Source: an uncultured Clostridia bacterium
GTDB taxonomy: Bacteria; Bacillota; Clostridia; Oscillospirales; Acutalibacteraceae
NCBI GenBank assembly: GCA_958436475.1
Contig: CAUBKG010000045.1
Span: forward strand, 1 to 17,263
Reading direction: 5' to 3'
Length of the DNA stretch: 17,263 bases
The position numbers were made by a program, and so were the translations under genes. This document shows, piece by piece, positions 6,816-14,322 of the stretch; the stretch's first letter is position 1, and each line of letters opens with the position of its first letter. The notes beneath the pieces are model-generated. The model did no database searches, was not told the origin of the DNA, and saw only the letters and a list, made by a program, of their open reading frames with translations.

Positions 6816-7123
6816 AATAAAAAATAGCCGCGAATAGGCGTCCGTTTTTCGGCAGAGTGGATCAGCGGCTATTTTTTTAGCGCTACGGCGTTTCTTACGC
6901 CGCGCGCGGATTTGGGGGCCGTGGGCAGGCAACGGCCCACATGGCCAATTTTTTATTGCGAAGCAATAAAAAAATAGCCGCGAATAGGCGTCCGTTTTCC
7001 GGCAGAGTGGATCAGCGGCTATTTTTTTAGCGCTGCGGCGTTTCTTACGCCGCGCGCGGATTTGGGGGCCGTGGGCCGGCAACGGCCCACATGGCCAATT
7101 TTTTATTGCGAAGCAATAAAAAA
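6816..7123. repeat. Two tandem copies of a 150-bp hairpin-rich repeat (family B)
   Basis: The copies, about 6821-6970 and 6971-7120, differ at only about three positions plus homopolymer length. Each contains four hairpins, given here for copy 1. H1 pairs AATAGCCGC (6823-6831) with GCGGCTATT (6865-6873). H2 pairs CGGCGT (6886-6891) with ACGCCG (6897-6902) around TTCTT. H3 pairs GTGGGC (6921-6926) with GCCCAC (6935-6940) between two GGCC. H4 pairs TTTTTATTGC (6950-6959) with GCAATAAAAA (6963-6972) around GAA. Copy 2 has the same pairs 150 bp later. The array fills most of the 470-bp gap between tmcAL and the DUF378 gene. The rest (7124-7264) shows no gene and only a weak GTCCG/CGGAC hairpin. 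Confidence 0.9.
6818..6878 (+). terminator. Possible tmcAL terminator formed by repeat hairpin H1
   Basis: The first hairpin of the family B repeat begins about 25 bp after the tmcAL stop. Its stem (AATAGCCGC with GCGGCTATT) is followed by seven T (6872-6878, partly in the stem). The 33-base loop is long for a classical terminator, so activity is uncertain. The same structure recurs at 6968-7028. Confidence 0.4.
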
Positions 7124-7264
7124 CATCAAAAAATTTACCATCTATATATTGCGCCGCCGGCTCCATAATAATAACGTCCGTTTCCGAATATTTGCGGACA
7201 TTTCGGCCGACGAAAGCCCGAATCCAATGGTTCGGCGCCGCGGCCATTTATTGGAGGTTAAATC

Positions 7265-7477
7265 ATGTTAGACCGGATATCTTTGATTCTGGTTATCATA
7301 GGCGCACTCAACTGGGGCAGCATCGGCCTTTTCCAGTTTGATATTGTAGCCTGGATATTCGGCGGCGCCGATGCGGTGTTCAGCAGAATCATCTACACAT
7401 TGGTAGCGCTGGCCGGAATCTGGTGTGTGTCCCTTCTCTTCCGCGAGAGAGACGCCATCGAAACTTCAGACCGATAA
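7265..7477 (+). CDS. DUF378 family small membrane protein
   Basis: A 70-residue protein of the DUF378 (YuzA-like) family, complete at normal length. It has two hydrophobic helices (about residues 5-32 and 41-60). The family-typical ALNWGSIGLFQFD segment is at 14-26, and there is a short charged tail (RERDAIETSDR). The start is ATG at 7265, with TTGGAGG upstream. The function of this family is unknown to me beyond membrane location. It stands alone between the family B repeats and the terminator that also closes the facing polysaccharide operon. I see no clear promoter. Confidence 0.9.
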   Translation: MLDRISLILVIIGALNWGSIGLFQFDIVAWIFGGADAVFSRIIYTLVALAGIWCVSLLFRERDAIETSDR

Positions 7478-7481
7478 CAAA

Positions 7482-7521
7482 AAACTCCCCATTCAGCCGG
7501 AACCGGCGGTTTGGGGAGTTT
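7482..7521. terminator. Bidirectional terminator closing the polysaccharide operon
   Basis: AAACTCCCC (7482-7490) pairs with GGGGAGTTT (7513-7521), and a smaller perfect hairpin GCCGGAACCGGC (7496-7507) caps the stem. On the minus strand it is followed by a T tract (from the A run near 7479-7484), good for ending the wecB transcript. The plus-strand T tract is weaker but could end the DUF378 transcript. Confidence 0.85.
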
Positions 7522-7526
7522 CTAAT

Positions 7527-8681
7527 TTATAACGTAAATTCCACCGGGTTTTCCGCACGGCCGGCCCAATAAAGAACGTTTTGAACGATACGTTCGGATG
7601 CGCGGCCGTCCCCGTAAGGGTTCGCGGCATGGGCCATGCGGTGGTAGGCCTCTTCATCATGCAAGAGCATTTGGATATTTTCAAAAATATCCGCTTCCCT
7701 TACGCCCACCAGCTTGACCGTGCCCGCCTTCACCGCTTCCGGGCGCTCGGTTTCCGTTCGCAAAACGAGCACCGGCTTGCCGAGCGCGGGGGCTTCCTCC
7801 TGGATGCCGCCCGAATCGGTGAGCACCATATGGCAGCGGGCGATGAGGTTGTGCATATCCTGCACGTCTACGGGGTCGGTCAACGAAATGCGTTCATGCC
7901 CGCCTAAAATCGAATAAACCGTTTCCCTGACCGCAGGGTTCAGGTGAACCGGGAATACGATATGCAGTTCAGGGTTTTCTTCCACCGCACGCCGCACAGC
8001 GCGGCAGATATTTTCCATCGGCTCACCGAGGTTTTCACGGCGGTGTGCCGTCATCAGCACCCAGCGCCCCCTCGAAAAATCGATTTTCTGCAGGGCTGCG
8101 GAAACGAACTGGTATTCCTCGCGGACCATATAGTGGAGCGCGTCGATCACCGTGTTGCCGGTAACATAAATTCCTCCGGTGATCCCCTCGCGGCTTAAGT
8201 TTTGCCGGTTGGATTTGGTTGGCGCGAAGTGCAGGGAGGCAATGCGCCCCACCGCCACGCGGTTCATCTCCTCCGGATAGGGAGAATACAGATCGAAGGA
8301 GCGCAGGCCCGCTTCTATGTGCGCCACCGGCACCTTGTTGTAAAAGGCGGCGAGGCCGCCGGCAAGGGTGGTGGAGGTATCTCCATGCACCATCACGAGA
8401 TCGGGCTGCACATGGCGGATGATCTTATCCGCACCGGCGATGACCGCCGAGGAAATATCCGCGAGGGTCTGGCTCTGCTTCATGATCTGCAAATTGAAAT
8501 CCGGCTCCAGCTGGAAGGTGTGCAGCACCTGCGCCAGCATTTCCTTGTGCTGGCCCGTGCAGCATATCACGCATTCAAACTGGGGATTTTTTTGCATCTC
8601 GAGAATCAGGGGCGCCATTTTGATGGCTTCTGGCCGCGTGCCGAAAATGGTCATGACTTTTATTTTGCCTAATGGTTCCAT
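7527..8681 (-). CDS. wecB: UDP-N-acetylglucosamine 2-epimerase (non-hydrolysing)
   Basis: A 384-residue cytoplasmic enzyme, family-typical length, that interconverts UDP-GlcNAc and UDP-ManNAc. It has a GT-B-like fold with all expected motifs: MTIFGTRPEAIKMAP at residues 10-24, CCTGQHKEML, VHGDTSTTLAGGLAAF, HIEAGLRS, PYPEEMNR, MTAHRRENLG, and the UDP-binding LTDSGGIQEEAPALGKPVLV followed by TERPEAVKAGT. The start is ATG at 8681, with GGACGG about 10 bases upstream. An in-frame TTG at 8699 would add six residues but has GGA directly against it, so I prefer the ATG. It is the last gene of the operon, 21 bp after wecC, whose product uses its UDP-ManNAc. A terminator follows 5 bp beyond the stop. 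Confidence 0.95.
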   Translation of the reverse strand: MEPLGKIKVMTIFGTRPEAIKMAPLILEMQKNPQFECVICCTGQHKEMLAQVLHTFQLEPDFNLQIMKQSQTLADISSAVIAGADKIIRHVQPDLVMVHGDTSTTLAGGLAAFYNKVPVAHIEAGLRSFDLYSPYPEEMNRVAVGRIASLHFAPTKSNRQNLSREGITGGIYVTGNTVIDALHYMVREEYQFVSAALQKIDFSRGRWVLMTAHRRENLGEPMENICRAVRRAVEENPELHIVFPVHLNPAVRETVYSILGGHERISLTDPVDVQDMHNLIARCHMVLTDSGGIQEEAPALGKPVLVLRTETERPEAVKAGTVKLVGVREADIFENIQMLLHDEEAYHRMAHAANPYGDGRASERIVQNVLYWAGRAENPVEFTL

Positions 8682-8702
8682 TGTACTTTGTCCGTCCAAT
8701 CC

Positions 8703-9953
8703 TTACTTCTTCAAATAGATGTTTCCGTAATTGATGATTTCGAGCCCCGAGCCTTCCTGCGGCCGGACCATGTTGCGGGTATCGAAAAGCTGCGGCGTAC
8801 GCATGGCCTTCGCCGCGGCGGCATGGTCAAAATTCTTGAATTCGGAATGGTCGGTGAGGATCAGGATGATATCCGCATCCTCCACCGCTTCCCCAAGCGA
8901 AACGAAAGACGGGCACGCCACGTGCGGATCGTGCACCGCTACGTGATAGCCCTTCGCCTGCAGCATTTCCACGATCTTCATAGAGGGGCTTTCGCGCATA
9001 TCGTCCACATCGCCCTTGTAGGTGACGCCGAAGGCGGCGATCTTCGGGTTCTCGATCCCGCGGAGCAGCATCTCTGTTTTTTCCACCACATACGCCGGCA
9101 TGGAGCAGTTGGTATCCCTTGCGAGCTTAATGATTTTCGCCGTTTCCGGCACCTTGGCGCAGATGAAATAAGGATCGATCGCGAGGCAGTGGCCGCCCAC
9201 GCCCGGCCCGGGCTGCAGGATGTTGACACGCGGATGCTTGTTGGCCATCTGGATGACGTCGAGGCAGTTGATATCCAGCTTATCGCAGACCTTGGCAAGC
9301 TCGTTGGCAAGCGCGATGTTCACATCGCGGAAAGTATTCTCCATACATTTCGAAAGCTCGGCCGTTTTGGCCTCGGTTTTTAAAAGCTCGCCCTTGACCA
9401 CCGCACCGTATACCTTGGCGGCCGCTTCCGTGCAGGCGGGCGTGATGCCGCCGATGATGCGGTTGTTGTAAATGAGCTCGTGCAGGATCTGGCCGGGGAG
9501 CACGCGCTCGGGGCAATGGGCAAGGAACAGGTCTTCCCCAATGGTATAGCCCGCTTTTTCAAAAAGGGGCTTTACGTAATCATCCATGGAGCGGGGCGCG
9601 ATGGTGGATTCCACGATCACCACATCGCCCTTTTTGATGACCGGAAGGATGCTTTCACAGCCGGAAAGCACATATTTCAGGTCGCACGCGCCGTCTTCCA
9701 GATTGGGAGTGGGAACGGCGATAATAAACGCATCTGCGGGCTCCGGCTTGGTTGCCGCGCGGAAGGTGCCCTTTTCCACAGCGCTTTTGATCTCCTCGCC
9801 GAGGCCGGGCTCTTCAATATGTATTTCTCCGCGGTTGAGCGTTTCCACAACGCTCTCCACCACGTCCACACCCAGGACGCGGTGCCCATGCTTTGCAAAC
9901 ACGGCCGAGGTAGGCAGGCCGATGTATCCAAGTCCGACAACACATAAATTCAT
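8703..9953 (-). CDS. wecC: UDP-N-acetyl-D-mannosamine dehydrogenase
   Basis: A 416-residue NAD-dependent nucleotide-sugar dehydrogenase that should oxidise UDP-ManNAc to UDP-ManNAcA in two steps. It opens with the Rossmann motif VVGLGYIGLPTSAVFA (residues 5-20) and has VPTPN at 80-84. The catalytic cysteine, Cys256, lies in GPGVGGHCLAIDPYF (249-263), a form closer to WecC than to UDP-glucose dehydrogenase. The C-terminal domain has AAFGVTYKGDVDDMRESPS. The start is ATG at 9953, with AGGGGG 9 bases upstream. It lies immediately before wecB, and the two together define the precursor pathway. UDP-glucose or UDP-GalNAc as substrate is possible but less likely given wecB. Confidence 0.92.
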   Translation of the reverse strand: MNLCVVGLGYIGLPTSAVFAKHGHRVLGVDVVESVVETLNRGEIHIEEPGLGEEIKSAVEKGTFRAATKPEPADAFIIAVPTPNLEDGACDLKYVLSGCESILPVIKKGDVVIVESTIAPRSMDDYVKPLFEKAGYTIGEDLFLAHCPERVLPGQILHELIYNNRIIGGITPACTEAAAKVYGAVVKGELLKTEAKTAELSKCMENTFRDVNIALANELAKVCDKLDINCLDVIQMANKHPRVNILQPGPGVGGHCLAIDPYFICAKVPETAKIIKLARDTNCSMPAYVVEKTEMLLRGIENPKIAAFGVTYKGDVDDMRESPSMKIVEMLQAKGYHVAVHDPHVACPSFVSLGEAVEDADIILILTDHSEFKNFDHAAAAKAMRTPQLFDTRNMVRPQEGSGLEIINYGNIYLKK

Positions 9954-9987
9954 TTTCTTTTCCCCCTATTTTTTCTGCGCGCCGCGT

Positions 9988-10767
9988 TCAGCGGGTACGC
10001 TTTTTTTCCCATTTGCTGAAGATTCTCGCTTTTTGCTCCGCTTCGAGGCTTGTAACGTCCTCCACAAAGACCTTATAATGCTCGCACACCTCGGCGGCCG
10101 CGCCGTATTCCTGCAGGCGGCCGTTGTGCAGCCAGAGCGTTTTATCGCAGAACTGCCGGATGAGGCTCATGGAATGGGACACAAGGAAAATCGTTTTCCC
10201 ACGGTCCCGTATTTCATGGATTTTATCGAGACATTTATGGCTGAAGGTCGCGTCGCCGACCGAAAGCGCTTCGTCGATAATGAGGACGTCCGGATTGGTA
10301 AACACCGCTACGGCAAAGCCGATGCGTGCGCGCATGCCCGAGGACCAGGTCCGCATGGGCTGGTCGATAAATGCGCCGACCTCCGCAAACCGGATGGCTT
10401 CCTCCTCGATTTCCGCCGTCTGCTTTTTATCAAAGCCCATCAGCATGCATTTATAGCGGATGTTTTCCCGCCCGGTCAGAAAGCCGTCGATACCCGCGCC
10501 GACCGCGAGCAGAGAGCTTTCGCCGTCAATCGTTACGGAGCCGACGGTGGGCTCTAAGAGCCCTGCAAGCACCAGCATCAGCGTGGATTTTCCCGCGCCG
10601 TTGATGCCCACGACCCCGATCGTATCGCCATGCTCGGCGGTAAAGCTGATATCGTCAAGTGCCAGAAACTGCGTTTTATTTGCCTTTAGAAAAGGAATGA
10701 TCCCTTTCTTTTTTATCATGGGGTAAACCTTCGTCAGGTTTTCCACCCGCACCGAATAATCTGCCAT
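9988..10767 (-). CDS. Polysaccharide ABC exporter, ATP-binding subunit (Wzt/TagH-like)
   Basis: A 259-residue ATPase of the Wzt/TagH/RfbB group that powers export of lipid-linked polysaccharide. Walker A is GINGAGKST (54-62), the signature is WSSGMRARI (141-149), Walker B is VLIIDEALSVGD (161-172) and the switch histidine is in LVSHS (195-199). The SSGM form of the signature and LTGRENI (97-103) are typical of polysaccharide exporters. It ends about 50 residues after the nucleotide-binding core, so it lacks the C-terminal glycan-binding domain of long Wzt proteins. The start is ATG at 10767, with AAGGAGGAG just upstream. It lies 18 bp after the permease gene, its obvious partner. Confidence 0.93.
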   Translation of the reverse strand: MADYSVRVENLTKVYPMIKKKGIIPFLKANKTQFLALDDISFTAEHGDTIGVVGINGAGKSTLMLVLAGLLEPTVGSVTIDGESSLLAVGAGIDGFLTGRENIRYKCMLMGFDKKQTAEIEEEAIRFAEVGAFIDQPMRTWSSGMRARIGFAVAVFTNPDVLIIDEALSVGDATFSHKCLDKIHEIRDRGKTIFLVSHSMSLIRQFCDKTLWLHNGRLQEYGAAAEVCEHYKVFVEDVTSLEAEQKARIFSKWEKKRTR

Positions 10768-10785
10768 TGGCTCCTCCTTATCCGT

Positions 10786-11613
10786 TCAGCGCTGTGCAAA
10801 ATAGTGGAAATTTGAGCGGTATTTCATATGGATCACCGCTCCGGCAACGAGATACACTGCCGTGAGCGCCCAGAAGGGGATGGCCAGCTTCCAGGAAGCA
10901 TGGTAGCCGGTGAGGCAGCCCGCGCGGAAAATATCCATCAAATGGTAAAGCGGATTGAGCTTCAGATAAATCCGCGACCACTCCGGCATATGCTCCATCG
11001 ACCAAAAGATGGGCGACAGAAACAGAAACACCCGCATAAATGAGGTGAGAAGGCGGTGAAAATCGCGCGAAACCATCGAAAGGGCCGAGGTGACGAGCGA
11101 AAGCCCGATAAAATGCAAAACGGAAGCGGCAATGAAATAAAGCAGGTTCACGAGCTGCGGAAGGGCTGCAAACGAGCCGTTCAGCAGCAGGAACAGAAAC
11201 ACGATGGCAAAGGATGGAAGGCTCATCAGCAGCGCAGTGAGCACGGAAGTAACGCTCAGGATGGAGAGCGGAATTTTCATTTTGCTGATTAGGCTGTATT
11301 TCACATAAATGCAGTTTGCGCCGTCGATAATCGCGCCGCGCAGGTAAATCCAGGTGAACAGGCCGGTAAACAGCCACACGAGGTAATCATACTGCGTGCC
11401 CCCCTGGGCGATCGGCTTGCCCGACCGCAGGCCGATGCCGAACACGAACCAGTAAATCAACACCTGAATGAGCGGCGTGAGGATATTCCAGAGAAAGCCG
11501 AGCCTGGTATCTTTGTTCCGCCGGTAAAAATCGTGGATGGAAATACGGCCGATGCGTTTAAAATTCCGGAAGATTTCGCCGTACACCGTGCCGATCGATC
11601 GAAAAATGGTCAT
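10786..11613 (-). CDS. Polysaccharide ABC exporter, permease subunit (Wzm/TagG-like)
   Basis: A 275-residue ABC-2 type permease with six hydrophobic segments, normal for Wzm/TagG. The N-terminus has an amphipathic region leading to DFYRRNKDTRLGFLWNILTP, where R-x-LG-x-LW is the family hallmark just before the first helix. The late part FLSPIFWSMEHMPE and LNPLYHLMDIFRAG is also typical. It pairs with the ATPase encoded 18 bp downstream to export a lipid-linked glycan across the membrane. The start is ATG at 11613, with AAAGGAG 7 bases upstream. It lies 15 bp after the large glycosyltransferase gene. The substrate is inferred from the operon. Confidence 0.93.
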   Translation of the reverse strand: MTIFRSIGTVYGEIFRNFKRIGRISIHDFYRRNKDTRLGFLWNILTPLIQVLIYWFVFGIGLRSGKPIAQGGTQYDYLVWLFTGLFTWIYLRGAIIDGANCIYVKYSLISKMKIPLSILSVTSVLTALLMSLPSFAIVFLFLLLNGSFAALPQLVNLLYFIAASVLHFIGLSLVTSALSMVSRDFHRLLTSFMRVFLFLSPIFWSMEHMPEWSRIYLKLNPLYHLMDIFRAGCLTGYHASWKLAIPFWALTAVYLVAGAVIHMKYRSNFHYFAQR

Positions 11614-11628
11614 TCCAACGCTCCTTTA

Positions 11629-14322
11629 TCAAACCGTGACATAATTTAGATAATCACCGCCGAAACAGGCGACGGCGTCTGTTACCGGGTTGAACGCGCG
11701 GCCGTCCAGCCGGCAGAAATTATAGCGGTCGGCGGCAAAGGCCGACGCCCGGCTTGCTTCTATCTCCCGCAGAAGCGGGGCGAGGTCGAAGCGGGTCCCA
11801 TCCAAGGGGACGGGCGCGAGGCCCAGCAGGTCGCGCTCCGTGAGTATGGTGGCGGGATCGAGAGCGGCGGTGTAAATATACTCCTGCTCGCAGTTGAGAA
11901 GCTCCAGGATACCATCCTGCTGCATAAAGCGGTACTCGGCGCATTTGCCGAGGATGCCCGCGCCGGAATATACCTTGGCGGCCAGCAGGTCGATGGCGTA
12001 ATGCGGGGCATAATAGCAGGCCGGATCGAGAAACGCGACGTTCCCATACCGCGCAAGCTCCGCAACTGCTTCTGCGGAATACTGCTCGGGCCGCAGCAGG
12101 GTGATCCCCCTCTCTTGGCGAAGCTTGCCCTTATAAATGAGAATCAGCTGCTTTTCCTTTACCGACTGGCTGCGGAAGGAGGCGATCAGGCGGTCTGACT
12201 CATCCTCCGTCTGCGCGGCGGCAACAAACGTGACCGCGGGCTTCGGGATGGGGGTGAAGGGGAGCTCCATGCACCGCAGGATCTTTTGGAACCGATGGCG
12301 GTAGGTGTGCGCCAGCATGACCTCACGGACCCCGCGCAGGGCGGCGCGCTCGCGCAGCTCCGGGCTGTGGATGAGCAGGCTCAGAGCCGCCTCTGTTTCC
12401 TCCTCGCCGGAGGAAAGGAACACGAGGCCGTGCAGCAGGTGGTCGATCCCCGCGGAATAACCCGAAACAATGGCCGTACCGCTTGCAAGCAGTTCGAACA
12501 CCCGCCTTGAAAACATGGTGGGGCTTTTCTGCACGGAGTTCACGTTCAGGAAAACATCAAACATCCGGTAGGTGAGGCTCATGAGCTCAAAGGGCAGGCT
12601 CCCCGCGATAAAGTCACGGTAGGGAAGCGGGAAGCGGTAGTTGTTATTCACAGCTTTATCGTAATTGCGGTCAAAAATACATAAATCGTGATTGGTTGCA
12701 GGCCGGAGCACGCGGATCATATCCATCATACGGTCCGGGTGCTTATGCGCCATCCAGCTGCCTGCAAACGCCACCTCGCCGATACGGGCGCTGCGGCGGC
12801 CGATGGGATTATGAATCGTCGGATTCGCGGCAAAGGGCAGGTCGAAAACGTTTTTATGCCCACAGTCTTTTTGATACGTGGGCACGATGCCGGCGTCGGT
12901 GGTGAAAACATAGTCGAACAGGCGGGCGGCATCGATAAAATGCTCGTAATTGACGGGGTCTTCCTTATTCCAAAAGGCGGTTTTGATGCCGTTTTCCCGG
13001 CAGTAACCGATCAGCTGGCAGAGGGTTTGGTCATCGTCTCCCGGCATATCGGCAATCATCCGGTCCCACTTGCCGCCGTTGCCGTGCCATGCCGATTCCA
13101 CCAGAACGAAATCCACCTTTTCCTCTTCGATCTGGCTCTGGAACATATCCGGCTCCAGCACCACATATTCCGCCTCGTTCTGAAAGCACTGGAAGGTGAA
13201 TTCATCGAATATCACGCCGATTTTATAGCCGGTGTTTTTCTCGAGTCTGTCCGGCGGGGACTGGATTCGTTCCGCGTTGCGGCGTATCCTCCCGATCAGC
13301 GCCCGCTTGGGCGCGAGCTCCTCGGTAAAGCCGAAGCGGATGTTTCGAAGCCCGCCTTTTCCCTTGATCTGGATCGCCAGGCGGAACTGGTAATCCTCGG
13401 GGATCATAAATTCCACTTCTTCGTTCAGCGGAACCTGCCAAACAAATTTCTTCTCGTCTTCATAATAGCCTATCATGGTGAAAGCGGCTTCCAGCCCATT
13501 ATCCGCATCTCCCGAAAACGCAACTCTCGTTCGCGCATAGGGCAGCTCCAGCGGCATGCGGGGCGGTATGGTAAACTTGCAGTTCTGCTCGCCGTAAGAT
13601 AAAAACGCATTGCCGATCTCGGCCGTCGCGCGGAGCTCGCCATCATCGATCTCGATTTGCGAATTGGAGGTATACCAAACGTTCCCTTCGAACGTCTCCG
13701 GCAGGGTATCGGCGCCGGCCGAGGCAAGGGCGGCATTTTCGAGGCTCTCCACCTTCAGAAAGCTGATTTCATTGAGCTGCAGGCGGCCGGAGCCCCAGAG
13801 CTGCATGGAAAGGCGGAGCTTTCGGCAGGTTTTCCCCACTTCGAGATTCCCCTGCTCGTTGATCTGCGTACGCAGAAGCTCGACCTTCTCGCCATCCTTT
13901 GTATAGCCATGGATCAGCAGGCGCCCCCCCACGCCGGGAGAAACCTTCGCCTGCACATTGACAAAATATTTTCCTTCCGGGATATCGAACCCTCCGGTGC
14001 CCGGAATGCGGTAGCTGCAATTGGTTTCACGATAAGAAGCGTAAACCATCTCGCCTGGGCCGCAGCTCAGGACCATCCCGTAATCATCGAAGGAAAGCTT
14101 GGCTTTTTTATTGCTGAACCAATCGCTCCGGTTATAGGCATAGAGAATGGAATAGGGATCCTCATAAACGTCATGATGCAAATAATTCGCCATGGGAAGC
14201 GACTGGGAAGTCGTAACACGTCCTGTTCTGCCGTCCAGCTCATCGTTGATCCTGCGAACGGCTAATACGATGCGCCGCAGGCCGTTTTTGAGCTTCCTGC
14301 GAAACCATTTTCCCATGTGCAT
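11629..14322 (-). CDS. Large multidomain glycosyltransferase with CgeB-like core
   Basis: About 897 residues with no signal peptide, so cytoplasmic, with a basic amphipathic N-terminus. Four parts can be seen. Residues about 69-191 and 217-333 look like two copies of one beta-type module (compare YASYRETNCSYRIP with FLSYGEQNCKFTIP). About 367-690 is a GT-B glycosyltransferase core resembling CgeB/DUF3880 proteins, with LPFAANPTIH, VAFAGSWMAHKHPDR, DVFLNVNSVQKSPTMFSRR and VFELLASGTAIVSGYSAG. About 697-835 resembles a GT-A domain, but the expected acidic metal-binding run reads FLDPACYYAPHY. The start is ATG at 14322, overlapping the upstream stop codon by one base (TGATG), with AAAGGA before it; a GTG at 14325 is an alternative. 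It probably adds a sugar to the exported polymer. The sugar and the module roles are unknown. Confidence 0.82.
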   Translation of the reverse strand: MHMGKWFRRKLKNGLRRIVLAVRRINDELDGRTGRVTTSQSLPMANYLHHDVYEDPYSILYAYNRSDWFSNKKAKLSFDDYGMVLSCGPGEMVYASYRETNCSYRIPGTGGFDIPEGKYFVNVQAKVSPGVGGRLLIHGYTKDGEKVELLRTQINEQGNLEVGKTCRKLRLSMQLWGSGRLQLNEISFLKVESLENAALASAGADTLPETFEGNVWYTSNSQIEIDDGELRATAEIGNAFLSYGEQNCKFTIPPRMPLELPYARTRVAFSGDADNGLEAAFTMIGYYEDEKKFVWQVPLNEEVEFMIPEDYQFRLAIQIKGKGGLRNIRFGFTEELAPKRALIGRIRRNAERIQSPPDRLEKNTGYKIGVIFDEFTFQCFQNEAEYVVLEPDMFQSQIEEEKVDFVLVESAWHGNGGKWDRMIADMPGDDDQTLCQLIGYCRENGIKTAFWNKEDPVNYEHFIDAARLFDYVFTTDAGIVPTYQKDCGHKNVFDLPFAANPTIHNPIGRRSARIGEVAFAGSWMAHKHPDRMMDMIRVLRPATNHDLCIFDRNYDKAVNNNYRFPLPYRDFIAGSLPFELMSLTYRMFDVFLNVNSVQKSPTMFSRRVFELLASGTAIVSGYSAGIDHLLHGLVFLSSGEEETEAALSLLIHSPELRERAALRGVREVMLAHTYRHRFQKILRCMELPFTPIPKPAVTFVAAAQTEDESDRLIASFRSQSVKEKQLILIYKGKLRQERGITLLRPEQYSAEAVAELARYGNVAFLDPACYYAPHYAIDLLAAKVYSGAGILGKCAEYRFMQQDGILELLNCEQEYIYTAALDPATILTERDLLGLAPVPLDGTRFDLAPLLREIEASRASAFAADRYNFCRLDGRAFNPVTDAVACFGGDYLNYVTV

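Noticed and set aside
6606..7247. Minus-strand open frame of 213 codons with an internal 50-residue repeat
   Set aside because: It runs antisense to the end of tmcAL and through the family B repeats. The repeat period (150) is a multiple of three, so any open stretch repeats in frame. No ribosome binding site or protein-like composition.
7124..7264. Riboswitch or promoter before the DUF378 gene
   Set aside because: Only a weak 5-bp hairpin and AT-rich patches are visible. No -35/-10 pair of good quality or known riboswitch motif.
8682..8699. TTG start for wecB at 8699
   Set aside because: The only purine-rich motif lies one base from the TTG. The ATG at 8681 gives usual spacing and the usual N-terminus for the family.
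12688..13602. Plus-strand open frame of 304 codons inside the large glycosyltransferase
   Set aside because: Antisense shadow produced by the high G+C codon usage of the real gene. No ribosome binding site and no domain.
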